Notes: a model not told the origin generated them from the sequence alone. Numbered from the stretch's first letter, positions 7,560 through 16,413 are shown. The stretch: DNA of 38,921 nt from Kitasatospora sp. Root107 (GCF_001424875.1 NZ_LMCT01000029.1:25577-64497); one strand, 5' to 3'. Program-made: numbers and translations.

Positions 7560-8765
7560 ATGTTCGTTGGCATGGATCGAGCCTTGCGTGCCGCACGACT
7601 GGCCACCTTCGCCCACTTCACCCTCAACGGCGCCCTCATGGGCATGTGGATCGTTCAGATCCCTGCCGTCGAGCACCGCGTCGGCATCAGCCACGCCGTC
7701 CTGGGAGGGCTCCTGCTCCTGCTCGCGGGAGGAGCTTTCGCGGGTATGCGCCTGGTCGGCCCCCTCACTGACCGCCTGGGCGCTCGCATCGTCGTGCCGG
7801 GTAGCGCCGCGTTATGCAGCGCCGCCCTCGCGCTCCCGGGCCTCGCGACGAACGCGTGGGAACTCGCGGCAGCGCTCTTCGTACTCGGCGTCGGCAACGG
7901 CTGTCTGGACGTCAGCATGAACACCCACGCCGTCCAGGTCGAACGCGCCTACGGGCGGCCGATCCTGGCCGCGTTCCACGCGGCCTTCTCCGTCGGCGGC
8001 GTCCTGGCAGCGCTCGCCGGCGCCCGTGCGGCGAGCTGGAACTGGACCCCCGCCGCCGCGCTCGGCACCTCGTCCCTGCTCGGCATCGCGATCGCCGTCG
8101 CGGCGGCCCCCGCGCTCCTGCCCCGAGACACCAGCACGGCTCCGGCCAGCGATGCGGCCGCGAAGGCCTCACGTGCGGCCCCGCCGCGCATCTGGGCCCT
8201 GGCTGCGCTCGCTCTGATGATCATGCTTTGCGAGGGGGTAGCCAACGACTGGAGCGCGTTGCACCTGCGGAACGTCCTCGACGCACCGGCCGCCACCGCC
8301 GCCCTCGCATACGGCGCCTTCTCGTTCGCGATGACAGCCGGCCGAGTCCTGACCGACCGAACCGCCGCGCGATTCGGCGCGGTGACCGTGCTGCGGTACG
8401 GGGCAGCCGTCGCGACCCTCGGCATAACGGTGGCCGCCATCGCCCACAGGGTCCCCCTGGCCATCGTCGGCTGGGCCCTGTTCGGGGCCGGACTGTCCGG
8501 TTGCATCCCCCAACTGCTCAGTGCCGCCGGCCACGCCGACTCCGAGGCCGCGGGTGCGAACGTGGCGCGGGTCGCCAGTCTCGGCTACCTCGGCATGCTC
8601 GCCGGTCCCGCCGTGATCGGCTGGCTCACTCACCTCATGCCGCTGAACGTCACGTTCTTCCTGCCCGCCGTGTGCTGCGTCGTCACTGCCGTGACAGCCA
8701 GGCTGGTGCGACCTGATCACCAGTCATATGAGCTTCCGCTGGCGCGACAGCGGCCGAATCACTGA
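7560..8765 (+). CDS. MFS transporter
   Basis: About 401 residues with twelve predicted hydrophobic segments, in two halves around a charged, Ala-rich loop (near residues 195-220). GPLTDRLGAR after the second segment matches the MFS loop 2-3 signature, with a weaker second copy (DRTAARFGA) in the C-terminal half. It resembles the YbjJ-like group of MFS proteins often found beside DeoR regulators and HAD phosphatases. ATGs at 7560 and 7572 are both possible; no ribosome site precedes either, and 7560 was chosen because the candidate promoter places the transcript start there. The likely job is import or efflux of the metabolite sensed by the DeoR protein; substrate unknown. Confidence 0.9.
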   Translation: MFVGMDRALRAARLATFAHFTLNGALMGMWIVQIPAVEHRVGISHAVLGGLLLLLAGGAFAGMRLVGPLTDRLGARIVVPGSAALCSAALALPGLATNAWELAAALFVLGVGNGCLDVSMNTHAVQVERAYGRPILAAFHAAFSVGGVLAALAGARAASWNWTPAAALGTSSLLGIAIAVAAAPALLPRDTSTAPASDAAAKASRAAPPRIWALAALALMIMLCEGVANDWSALHLRNVLDAPAATAALAYGAFSFAMTAGRVLTDRTAARFGAVTVLRYGAAVATLGITVAAIAHRVPLAIVGWALFGAGLSGCIPQLLSAAGHADSEAAGANVARVASLGYLGMLAGPAVIGWLTHLMPLNVTFFLPAVCCVVTAVTARLVRPDHQSYELPLARQRPNH

Positions 8766-9345
8766 TCCGCGGGAGGCCGGCCTGACAGCGGCCCTCCAGG
8801 AATGCGACCCCGGGGAGACGGACATGCTCAGGCCGGATCATCCTGGCCAACATCTCCTGGCCATCAGGTGCCGCGGCACCGAGACCGGCGACCGCGAGCA
8901 GGTGGAGAGGACGGGAGGTCTTGCCGCACCACACGTGGCAGCCCACCCACCGACAACAGCCGGAAGGCGCTTCACGTGACGGACTTCGCCAGCCCGCTCC
9001 CGGACCAGCGACCAGAGCAGGTCCGCGCTGCCCGGAGTGGCGCGCCCTGTGCAGGCGGCCTCGCGATCAGCAGGCAGCGCCCTGCTGGACAGCCGACTGC
9101 CGAGCGCCGGGGGGAAGGTGGCGAAGCCCGGCGGCACCGCCTCCTCGGCCGGGAATCCGAAGAGCGACGACACGAACACCACACGGTTCACCTTCGCGAT
9201 GGTCGCGGCGCTCCCGGGAAGGACCGGGTACTGGTCGTCCAGTCCTCGCGTGCCTGCCTGATCTCCTCGTCCGATCGGGCGATGAGGTTCCATCGCTTGA
9301 CGAGCGTTCAACTGACGCGCAATCCGTATCCCCCCGCTTGTCCGC
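8766..9345. other. Gene-free or eroded stretch
   Basis: Between the MFS gene and the truncated flavodoxin copy. Open frames on both strands overlap and none carries a motif I recognise. A minus-strand segment around 9220-9090 reads like protein (VNRVVFVSSLFGFP) but could not be tied to a family. No terminator hairpin was identified just after the MFS gene. Confidence 0.35.
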
Positions 9346-9786
9346 TCAGCGGTGTTCGGGGTTCTCGAAGTCGAAACGACAGCCGGCGTCCCACTCGGAG
9401 CGCTGGTTGCCGTGAGCGGGGATACCGTCGGCGTCCTTGAGCATCCTCGCCAGGTGGAGAAGGTTCCAGGTCATGAAGGTGGTGTTGCGGTTGGTGAAGT
9501 CGTTCTCCGGACCGCCCGAGCCCTCGTCCAGGTAGGAGGGGCCGGGGCCGGCGGGGCCGACCCAGCCAGCGTCCGCCTGCGGCGGGATCACGTAGCCGAG
9601 GTGCTGGAGGCTGTAGATCACGTTCATCGCGCAGTGCTTGGCGCCGTCCTCGTTGCCGGTGATCAGGCAGCCGCCGACCCGGCCGTAGTAGGCGTACTGG
9701 CCCTGGGAGTTGAGGACCGACGAGCAGGCGTACAGCCGCTCGACGACCTTCTTCATGACGGACGAGTTGTCACCGAGCCAGATCGG
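9346..9786 (-). pseudogene. 5'-truncated copy of a flavodoxin-family protein
   Basis: The 145-residue reading starts abruptly at WLGDNSSVMKK and continues to the normal C-terminus (DFENPEHR, stop at 9346). It matches the last 145 residues of the complete gene at 13743-14459 almost residue for residue; by eye the DNA is roughly 90 percent identical. The N-terminal ~93 residues, with the first strand and the FMN phosphate-binding loop, are absent, and the DNA upstream of 9786 is unrelated. It cannot make a working flavoprotein. The divergence suggests an old duplication or an independently acquired copy, not a recent event. Confidence 0.85.
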
Positions 9787-10029
9787 CGGAACACTCTGGC
9801 ACCCTACCTGACCAGGAGAAACCACAACGCCGTCTCATCCACCCTCAGTTGCAGCGGTCAGAGCGGCGTGTTCCGATCGGGCGCACACAGTCTGCCCTTT
9901 TCCTCCCCGAAGGGCCCACCTGAGGGCTAAGCTCCCAGCTGCCATGCCGGCATGCACCAGTGGCAAAGGACAAGGTAGGACGGCTGCACGAACTCCGGCG
10001 CGCAGCCTGCTTCCGCTGGGGGGACATCA

Positions 10030-10155
10030 GTGCAGGAGATGGTCAAGGGTGCGAACGTCGGGCTGGCTACGCTGGGCGAGAGTGTCGACCTCGCCACCTG
10101 GGCCGGCACCTCCCCCACATGCCACCGCGACATACCCACACCGATACGAACCTGA
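10030..10155 (+). CDS. 41-residue ORF with TerD-like start, possibly a remnant
   Basis: A GTG at 10030 follows a GGGGGGA run at good spacing (6 bases) and gives a 41-residue peptide ending at 10155, just before a strong hairpin. Its beginning, MVKGANVGLATL (from residue 4), resembles the N-terminus of some TerD-family stress proteins. After about residue 19 the similarity is lost, and TerD proteins are about 190 residues long. It is either the stub of a deleted terD gene or a real small peptide; the good ribosome site and following terminator keep the second option open. Low confidence in function. Confidence 0.35.
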   Translation: MQEMVKGANVGLATLGESVDLATWAGTSPTCHRDIPTPIRT

Positions 10156-10176
10156 CCAAGCCCTACTAGCAGGGCC

Positions 10177-10210
10177 GGGGCGCCACCGGCCGCTGTGCCG
10201 GTGGCGCCCC
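10177..10210. terminator. Strong GC-rich hairpin
   Basis: Arms of 14 bases, GGGGCGCCACCGGC at 10177-10190 and its exact reverse complement at 10197-10210, with a 6-base loop. No T-run follows, as is usual in these genomes. It lies 21 bases after the 41-codon ORF and about 100 bases before the next phosphatase gene, insulating the two. Confidence 0.7.
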
Positions 10211-10311
10211 GTTGCGGCCGCTGCTGCGCGCGGCCCGGACCCGTCCTAGGGTGGAGACGGCGCCGGAATCCCGTTCCGGCGGGCACGGCTGCCATGGCAC
10301 GGAGGCGTCGC

Positions 10312-12729
10312 GTGGAGACGACCGACAAGCAGGACGCCCCCACCGCCGCGGTCATGGTGGACCCGGACGGCGTGGTGAGTGGCTGGAGCGAGGGCGGGCG
10401 GCTGCTGCTGGGTTGGACGGCGCAGGAGACCGTCGGGCGCCCCGTCGCCGACCTGGTGGCCGATCCACCGCCCGGGTTCCCAGGGAACGGCGAGACCGGA
10501 CCCGCGCGCGTGCTCGCCCTGCGTCACCGCAACGGTTCCACGGTGGACGCCGTGGTGACGTCGCACCCTCTGCACGGCAGTGACGGCCGGCCCCTGAGCC
10601 GTGTGGTGACCGTCCAGCGCTGGGACCGCCGTCCGGTGATCGCCGACCGGGCCTTTGAGCAGTGCCCCTTCGCCCTGGGTGTGTACGACCCCGACCTGCG
10701 GTTCCTGTGGGTCAATGCCGCCGCGTGCGCGGTGATGGCGCACTCCGAGGAGCAGGTCCTCGGTGAGAAGTACCGCGAGCTGTTCCCCGAACTCGACGAC
10801 ATGGCGTACACCAACAAACTCTCCGAGGTCGCCCGGACGGGCGAACCCGCACGTCTCATCACGGTCTTCCGCCCGCTCGGCAGCAACTACGCCAACGCCT
10901 GGGCCACCAGCATGTGGCCCGTCCGGGATGCCGAGGGCACGATCCGCGCGGTCGCCAACTGGGGCTTCGACATGAGCGCCGAGTACTGGGCCCGGCAGCG
11001 GCTGCTTGTCCTGGGCGAGGCCAGCAGCGGCATCGGACGGACCCTCGACGTGATCAGCACCGCCGAGGAACTGGCCAGGGCCTCAGTACCGGGATTCGCC
11101 GACCGCGTCACCGTCGACCTCTTCGAGGAGGTGCTGAGCGGGGACGAACCGCCCTTGTCCGCGGCGTTCACCGTCGACGGAACCGTCGCGCTCAGGCGGG
11201 CCGGCCGGTACGGCGTGAAGGAGGACACAGACGAGCGTCCCGAGCTCCCGCCGCCGGTCAACTACTCTCCGAATTCCGTCGCGGTCCGATGCATGGCCGC
11301 CGGCAGGTCGACGGTGCAGCTCGCCGCCGAATCCGGCCCGGGCGGCGAATGGGGCTTCGGCCCCGGGCTCGCCGCCGACCCGGCCCACTGGCCGCCGGGC
11401 AACCCGGTGATCGACGGGACCATCGCCGCAAAAGGGCAGACCGGCCGGATCACCGTACCGCTGCTGGCGCGCGGCGCCCTGCTCGGCGTCGTCGCCTTCG
11501 CCCGCAGCGACCGGCCCGAGAGCTTCACCGCCGACGACCTGATCCTCGCCGAGGAGCTGACCGCCAAGGCGGCGGTGGCCATCGACAACGCCCGCCGGTA
11601 CACCCGCGAGCACACGACCGCGCTAACCCTGCAGCGCAGCCTGCTGCCGCAGCGGCTGCCGCGTCAGGCGGCGATCGAGGTGGCCAGCGGCTATCTGCCC
11701 GCCGGAGCCAGCGCGGGAGTGGGCGGTGACTGGTTCGACGTCATTCCGCTCTCCGGTGCCCGGGTCGCCCTGGTCGTCGGCGATGTCGTCGGGCACGGCC
11801 TGCACGCCTCGGCCAGCATGGGCCGGCTGCGCACGGCGGTCCGCACGCTGGCCGACGTGGACCTGCCGCCGGAGGAACTGCTGACCCACCTGGACGACCT
11901 GGTCATGCACCTGCCCAGCGGCCTGCAGCCCGAAGGCCGTTTCGAGTCGACCAGTGAGTCCGGGGCCACCTGCCTGTACGCCGTCTACGACCCGGTCTCC
12001 CGCCGCTGCTCGCTGGCGAGCGCCGGCCATCCGTTTCCGCTGGTCGTCTCTCCGGACGGCACCCTGATCCCGGTGCCCGCCCGGCCGGGACCCCCGCTCG
12101 GCATCGGTGGGCTGCCGTTCGAAGCCACCGAGTTCGAACTGCCGGCGGGCAGCCTGCTCGCCCTCTACACCGACGGACTGGTGGAGAGTCGCGAGCGTGA
12201 CGTGGACCAGGGCGCTGCCGAGTTGTTCCGGGTCCTGAGTGAGCCGGCCGGCTCGTTGGAAGCCCTCTGCGATGCGGCGATGAAGGCCATGCTCCCCGAC
12301 CACCGCACCGACGACGCCGCCCTGCTGCTCGCTCGCACCCACGCGCTCTCTCCCGACCACGTTGCGGTCCTGGATGTCGAGCCCGACTTCACGCAGGTGG
12401 CGCACGCGAGGCAGTTCGCTGCCGACCGGTTGGGCGCTTGGGGCCTGGAGGAGGAGGCGTTCGTCACCGAACTGGTCGTCAGCGAGCTGGTCACCAACGC
12501 CATCAAGTACGGCCAACCGCCGATCAGGCTGCGGCTGATCCGCGACACCTCGCTGATCTGCGAGGTGTCCGACGCCAGCGACACCAGTCCGCACCTGCGG
12601 CGGGCGCGCATCTTCGACGAGGGCGGCCGGGGCCTGATGCTCGTCGCCCAGCTCACCCAGGGCTGGGGCACCCGGCACTCCACCAACGGCAAGACGATCT
12701 GGTGCGCGCAGACCATCGGCTTGCCCTGA
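10312..12729 (+). CDS. PAS-PAS-GAF-PP2C-HATPase regulatory phosphatase
   Basis: 805 residues from a GTG at 10312, chosen because a GGAGG site lies 6 bases upstream; the in-frame ATG at 10294 has none. Domain order: PAS (~10-105), second PAS (~110-240, with FLWVNAAACAVM), GAF (~245-425), PP2C phosphatase (~435-670) with GGDWFD (Asp473, Asp476), GDVVGHG and YTDG (Asp621), then an RsbW-like HATPase (~685-800) with N-box ELVTN from Glu725 and a GGRGLMLV loop. All phosphatase motifs look complete. Such proteins both dephosphorylate and phosphorylate STAS anti-anti-sigma factors, switching stress or development sigma factors. The PP2C-HATPase half is strikingly like that of the chimera at 1501. Single-gene unit, downstream of a hairpin. 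Confidence 0.93.
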   Translation: METTDKQDAPTAAVMVDPDGVVSGWSEGGRLLLGWTAQETVGRPVADLVADPPPGFPGNGETGPARVLALRHRNGSTVDAVVTSHPLHGSDGRPLSRVVTVQRWDRRPVIADRAFEQCPFALGVYDPDLRFLWVNAAACAVMAHSEEQVLGEKYRELFPELDDMAYTNKLSEVARTGEPARLITVFRPLGSNYANAWATSMWPVRDAEGTIRAVANWGFDMSAEYWARQRLLVLGEASSGIGRTLDVISTAEELARASVPGFADRVTVDLFEEVLSGDEPPLSAAFTVDGTVALRRAGRYGVKEDTDERPELPPPVNYSPNSVAVRCMAAGRSTVQLAAESGPGGEWGFGPGLAADPAHWPPGNPVIDGTIAAKGQTGRITVPLLARGALLGVVAFARSDRPESFTADDLILAEELTAKAAVAIDNARRYTREHTTALTLQRSLLPQRLPRQAAIEVASGYLPAGASAGVGGDWFDVIPLSGARVALVVGDVVGHGLHASASMGRLRTAVRTLADVDLPPEELLTHLDDLVMHLPSGLQPEGRFESTSESGATCLYAVYDPVSRRCSLASAGHPFPLVVSPDGTLIPVPARPGPPLGIGGLPFEATEFELPAGSLLALYTDGLVESRERDVDQGAAELFRVLSEPAGSLEALCDAAMKAMLPDHRTDDAALLLARTHALSPDHVAVLDVEPDFTQVAHARQFAADRLGAWGLEEEAFVTELVVSELVTNAIKYGQPPIRLRLIRDTSLICEVSDASDTSPHLRRARIFDEGGRGLMLVAQLTQGWGTRHSTNGKTIWCAQTIGLP

Positions 12730-12955
12730 GTCCGCTCGCCACCCGGACCGCTCGTCTTCCGAGGCCGGGTGGGCCGGGTGCGTGAGCCTCACCGGAAAGC
12801 GTCCATGGCCGTGAGGAGTGCCGCAAGGCTCGTGGCCGCGCCTGCCGGGTCGCCGGCGTCGCCCTGGCACGAGGCGAGGTTGTTGGAGCTGGCCGCTTCG
12901 GTCAGTGCTCGGAGTCCTGCGACGGGAACCGGAACCGGAAACCGCCGGCCGCCGG

Positions 12956-13250
12956 GAGGTGGAGGCGGATCAGCTACGCATTCTCAGCCCCGACCACCCA
13001 ATTGTTCTAACCGTCCGGGCCAACGCCGCAAACTGGCAAGCCAAAGGGGGTGACGTGGCCGCCGCGACCACCGAGCTGCATCTCCTGCTCGCGGACCAGG
13101 AGCGGCTCCTCGGAAACGATCATCCGGCTGTCCTCATGACGCGGCACAATCGCCGATCGTGTCCGGGTCCTGGGGCACGAGCACCCGGACACGCCGGTCA
13201 CCCGGCCACCACCGCCACACGCCGCCAGCTCGACCAATGGCGGTGATGAC
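12956..13250 (+). pseudogene. TPR-repeat protein remnant
   Basis: A frame starting near 12956 shows two degenerate kinesin-light-chain-type TPR units: QLRILSPDHPIVLTVRANAA and then DQERLLGNDHPAVLMTRHN. A third unit, IADRVRVLGHEHPDTPVTR, follows in another frame after a shift near 13147. In actinomycetes such tandem LG-x-DHP-x-T units usually form the C-terminal part of large NB-ARC/TPR signalling ATPases. No ATPase region or start is present, so this is a fragment. Confidence 0.6.
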
Positions 13251-13742
13251 CTTATGGGGGCGTCCGGTGACGATGTGACTTCCCGAGTGCCGGCGCTTGG
13301 TCAGGTGCTCGAGGCTCGGTCGGAGACCAGGCCGGCGACGGCGACGTAGGTGGCCGGGAAGTCGTCTCGGCGGCGATGATCCCGCCCCAGCTGCCCGACC
13401 CGGGCACTTGGACGTACCTGCGCCGATCCTACTTACGCTGGCGCAGGACCTGACCCGTCGCCTGGCCACATGCCTACCTCCCCCAGGCCCAGCGCGGCGA
13501 GCCTGGTGTTAGAGGCCGTGGCCATACCGGAGGTCTACGAGGAAGTATCCACGATCGAGGCGTGCCGGGATGTCGGCTGGGTTGCGTAACTTTCAGGACC
13601 GCCTGGCGCCAGGGTCTCGTTTGGTATGGCCGGAGAGCCCGGCTACTGTCTCGCCGCGTGATAACAGAGAGCACCGAATTCGGCTCGCTCAACAGGCGTC
13701 GAAGGCCTGCCGGGAACGGCCGACACGCACTCGGGTTGAGTC
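13251..13742. other. Gene-free stretch
   Basis: About 490 bases between the TPR remnant and the end of the flavodoxin gene. Small frames are open on both strands without recognisable motifs. No hairpin or repeat stands out. Confidence 0.35.
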
Positions 13743-14459
13743 TCAGCGGTGCTCGGGGTTGTCGAAGTCGAAGCGGCAGCCCGCGTCCCACTCGGAGCGC
13801 TGGTTGCCGTGCGCGGGGATGCCGCCGGCGTCCTTGAGCATCCGGGCGAGGTGGAGCAGGTTCCACGTCATGAAGGTGGTGTTGCGGTTGGTGAAGTCGT
13901 TCTCCGGCCCGCCCGAGCCGGGGTCCAGGTAGGACGGCCCGGGGCCCGCCGCACCCACCCATCCGGCGTCGGCCTGCGGCGGGATCACGTAGCCCAGGTG
14001 CTGGAGGCTGTAGAGCACGTTCATCGCGCAGTGCTTGGCGCCGTCCTCGTTGCCGGTGATCAGACAACCACCGACCCGCCCGTAGTACGCGTACTGGCCG
14101 TGCTCGTTGAGGATCGACGAACACGCGTACAGCCGCTCGATGACCTTCTTCATGACGGAGGAGTTGTCGCCCAGCCAGACCGGCCCGGCCAGCGTGAGGA
14201 TGTCGGCGGCCATCACCTGGGAGTAGAGGACCGGCCAGTGGTCGGTCCCCCAGCCGTGCTCGGTCATGTCCGGCCAGACGCCGGTCGCGATGTCGAGGTC
14301 CACCGCCCTGATGACGTCGACCTGGACGCCCTGGCGCTCCAGGATGCCGGTGCTGACGTCGATCAGCCCCTGGGTGTGGCTCCGCTCGGGGGACCGCTTG
14401 AGCGTGCAGTTGATCACCAAGGCACGCAGGTCACGGTAGGACGCGACTGGCTCCGACAT
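13743..14459 (-). CDS. Flavodoxin / NADPH-dependent FMN reductase family protein
   Basis: 238 residues from an ATG at 14459, preceded by AGGGAG about 9 bases upstream. The start, LRALVINCTLKRSPERSHTQ, has the first strand and phosphate-binding loop of the flavodoxin-like FMN reductases (TLKRSPERSHT). A middle part with GPVWLGDNSSVMKKVIERL and YYGRVGGCLITGNEDGAKH matches the NADPH_dep_FMN_red fold around the flavin. These proteins bind FMN and transfer electrons from NAD(P)H; the physiological acceptor is unknown. A truncated second copy lies at 9346-9786. The upstream neighbour at 14749 is divergent. Confidence 0.88.
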   Translation of the reverse strand: MSEPVASYRDLRALVINCTLKRSPERSHTQGLIDVSTGILERQGVQVDVIRAVDLDIATGVWPDMTEHGWGTDHWPVLYSQVMAADILTLAGPVWLGDNSSVMKKVIERLYACSSILNEHGQYAYYGRVGGCLITGNEDGAKHCAMNVLYSLQHLGYVIPPQADAGWVGAAGPGPSYLDPGSGGPENDFTNRNTTFMTWNLLHLARMLKDAGGIPAHGNQRSEWDAGCRFDFDNPEHR

Positions 14460-14665
14460 CGGCAGGGTCTCCCTGGGGTACGGCAGGCCGACGGGCACCG
14501 TGGCCCGACGCTGCGCTGGTCTCGCTGGCTCCGCCTCCCACCCCACCAGGGTGCCGACCGCACCGCACAGCGGACTGGGCCATCAGCCTGAGCGAGCCGG
14601 CCAGGACCGGGTGTCGTGGGCGGGTCGGATCGGGCGCCAGGCTCGGGCCGGTGCGCACAAAACCC

Positions 14666-14693
14666 TTACAGCGGCTGGCATTTCCCCTACATT
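14666..14693 (+). promoter_or_regulatory. Candidate promoter of the adhesin-like gene
   Basis: TTACAG at 14666-14671 and TACATT at 14688-14693 with 16 bases between. The stretch is AT-richer than its surroundings and would place the transcript start near 14700, about 50 bases before the TTG start at 14749. Based on sequence pattern only. Confidence 0.35.
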
Positions 14694-14748
14694 GCTGTGC
14701 GGGGGGCCCGTTCCGACGGGCCGGTGGACCACCAGCCGGGAGCAGCAG

Positions 14749-16401
14749 TTGACGACTTTCATCATGGGCCACGGAAACTACAGCGAGCCGGACACCTTCG
14801 TTCCCGCCGGCGGGAAGGTGGGGATCTACGCGGGCGTCGACACCGTGCTCGCCATCACGATCGGCATGGCGGTGCTGGCCCAGCCGGGCGGCTACGAGTC
14901 GGTGACGACGTACGACTCGACGGACGGTCGGATCTCGCCGATCCACAACTACCGGGTCGGCCCGCTCACGCACCCCGAGTTCCAGCGGATGCGGACGGTC
15001 GACTCGGTGAAGAACAAGATCATCTATGTCGGTTACGACGAGCGGTTCATGACGGAGACCCAGCTCTGCACCGACCTGGCAGGCTGCGGGGCCGGGCAGC
15101 ACCGGTGCGACGGCCTGCTGGGCCGGATCACCGATGCGGACAACGACATCCGGCTGGCCTTCTGCCTGGGCAGTGAGCGGCGCTCCGGGCTGGCCTCGAT
15201 GACGACGGTCTTCCCGTCGACCCAGGCGTACACGGGTGCGAACGCCCACCTGGAGGAGTACCTCAAGAAGGCCAAGGACTGGTACGACCGGATCACGGCC
15301 GACCCCGACCAGGAGATCCCCGAGTTCCACCGGCTCGCGACCAGCGTCCCCGGTGCCCGCGAGGCCGCGTTCATCCTGGCCTCCTCCAAGTCGCTGGACG
15401 AGCTGCTGATGCTCCACGACGCCCGGGAACAGCGCAGGAAGCTGACGGCCGGGAGCTTCCTCAACTACCTGTACGGAGTGCCGGAGAAGTCCCGCGGGAC
15501 GATCGTGGCGGAGCTCCGGAAGGACCCCGTGACCGCGCTGGACCTGTTCGTCGACTCCTTCTTCGCCGCCACCACGCAGCAGCGCTGCGCCGCCTGGGCG
15601 GACCTCACCCCGGAGGAGCAGCAGCAGGCTGCGGGCAACCAGCTGATCGGGCCCTGGGCGGCCGGGGTCGTCCCGGTGGTGGCGCGATACCAGCGGCTGG
15701 CCGACTCCGCCGACCAGCCGGCCGGCTGGTTCGAGGCTGCGGCCCTGAGGACCGGCCTGTCCGAGTACGGCGAGGACGAGGCCCAGACGGTCGATGCCTA
15801 CCGGGACGCCATCAACGCCTGTATGGAGTTCGGCGCCTCGGCGTCTCCGGCGGCCAGACTGGCGCTCTGGGCGCGGCTCGACGGCAATCAGGACGCCCAG
15901 CGGATGCTGAGCACCGTGACCAACGAGGGCCTGGCGGACTGGAAGGTGCCGGGGCGGCCCGGCGATCCTGCCGACCCGCTGGAGGCCTGGCTGGCGACGT
16001 ACCGGGAGCGTCTGTGGAAGGCCGCGCAGTCGGCGGGGTCGGACGTGCCCGGGGCCGGGAAGGCCGCCGCAGACGCCGCATCCGAGTCGAGCGATGAGAC
16101 CGAGGACTTGTTCGAGGACTACTGGGACGATCTCGACACGGCGAACCAGCGGGCCGCCCGCGGGTGGGTGCAGCAGCAGGTCGTCCAGCTGATCGAGGAC
16201 AGCGGCAGGTTCAAGTTCGCCGAGCGGACCCCGGCGGTGGAGGCCGCGTTCCCGCAGGCCAGGTGGACCACCTTCGAGGTGACCGCGCTGACCATGAGCG
16301 GCGCCACCCTCACGGAGAAGGGCAACGTGGACCGGGCCGCGTTCGGCAGCTACCTGGAGGCCCTCGCGACCGGCACCCGCACGGTGATCACGCTGAACTG
16401 A
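14749..16401 (+). CDS. Large protein with putative adhesin (Stv-like) N-terminal domain
   Basis: About 550 residues. A TTG at 14749 was chosen as start because GGGAG lies 6 bases upstream; the first in-frame ATG (14764) would begin directly at the conserved motif without a usable site. The N-terminal ~140 residues have MGHGNYSEPDTFVPAGGKVG near the start, then IIYVGYDERF and CTDLAGCGAGQHRCDGLLGR. This layout (GHG-x-Y, then D-x-F-x-VP-x-G and a terminal Cys-rich motif) resembles the putative adhesin Stv domain of actinobacteria. The rest is mostly helical with an acidic stretch (DAASESSDETEDLFEDYWDD), and I recognise no catalytic domain. No signal peptide or membrane segment. Single gene ending at a strong terminator. 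Domain assignment is tentative. Confidence 0.6.
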   Translation: MTTFIMGHGNYSEPDTFVPAGGKVGIYAGVDTVLAITIGMAVLAQPGGYESVTTYDSTDGRISPIHNYRVGPLTHPEFQRMRTVDSVKNKIIYVGYDERFMTETQLCTDLAGCGAGQHRCDGLLGRITDADNDIRLAFCLGSERRSGLASMTTVFPSTQAYTGANAHLEEYLKKAKDWYDRITADPDQEIPEFHRLATSVPGAREAAFILASSKSLDELLMLHDAREQRRKLTAGSFLNYLYGVPEKSRGTIVAELRKDPVTALDLFVDSFFAATTQQRCAAWADLTPEEQQQAAGNQLIGPWAAGVVPVVARYQRLADSADQPAGWFEAAALRTGLSEYGEDEAQTVDAYRDAINACMEFGASASPAARLALWARLDGNQDAQRMLSTVTNEGLADWKVPGRPGDPADPLEAWLATYRERLWKAAQSAGSDVPGAGKAAADAASESSDETEDLFEDYWDDLDTANQRAARGWVQQQVVQLIEDSGRFKFAERTPAVEAAFPQARWTTFEVTALTMSGATLTEKGNVDRAAFGSYLEALATGTRTVITLN

Positions 16402-16413
16402 GGGCTGGTCACA

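Noticed and set aside
8838..9311. A minus-strand 157-codon frame as a gene
   Set aside because: Part of it looks protein-like, but there is no ribosome site, no recognisable family and overlapping open frames on the other strand are equally long.
9943..9954. 12-base palindrome CATGCCGGCATG
   Set aside because: Short, isolated and not placed at a recognisable promoter; expected by chance in this composition.
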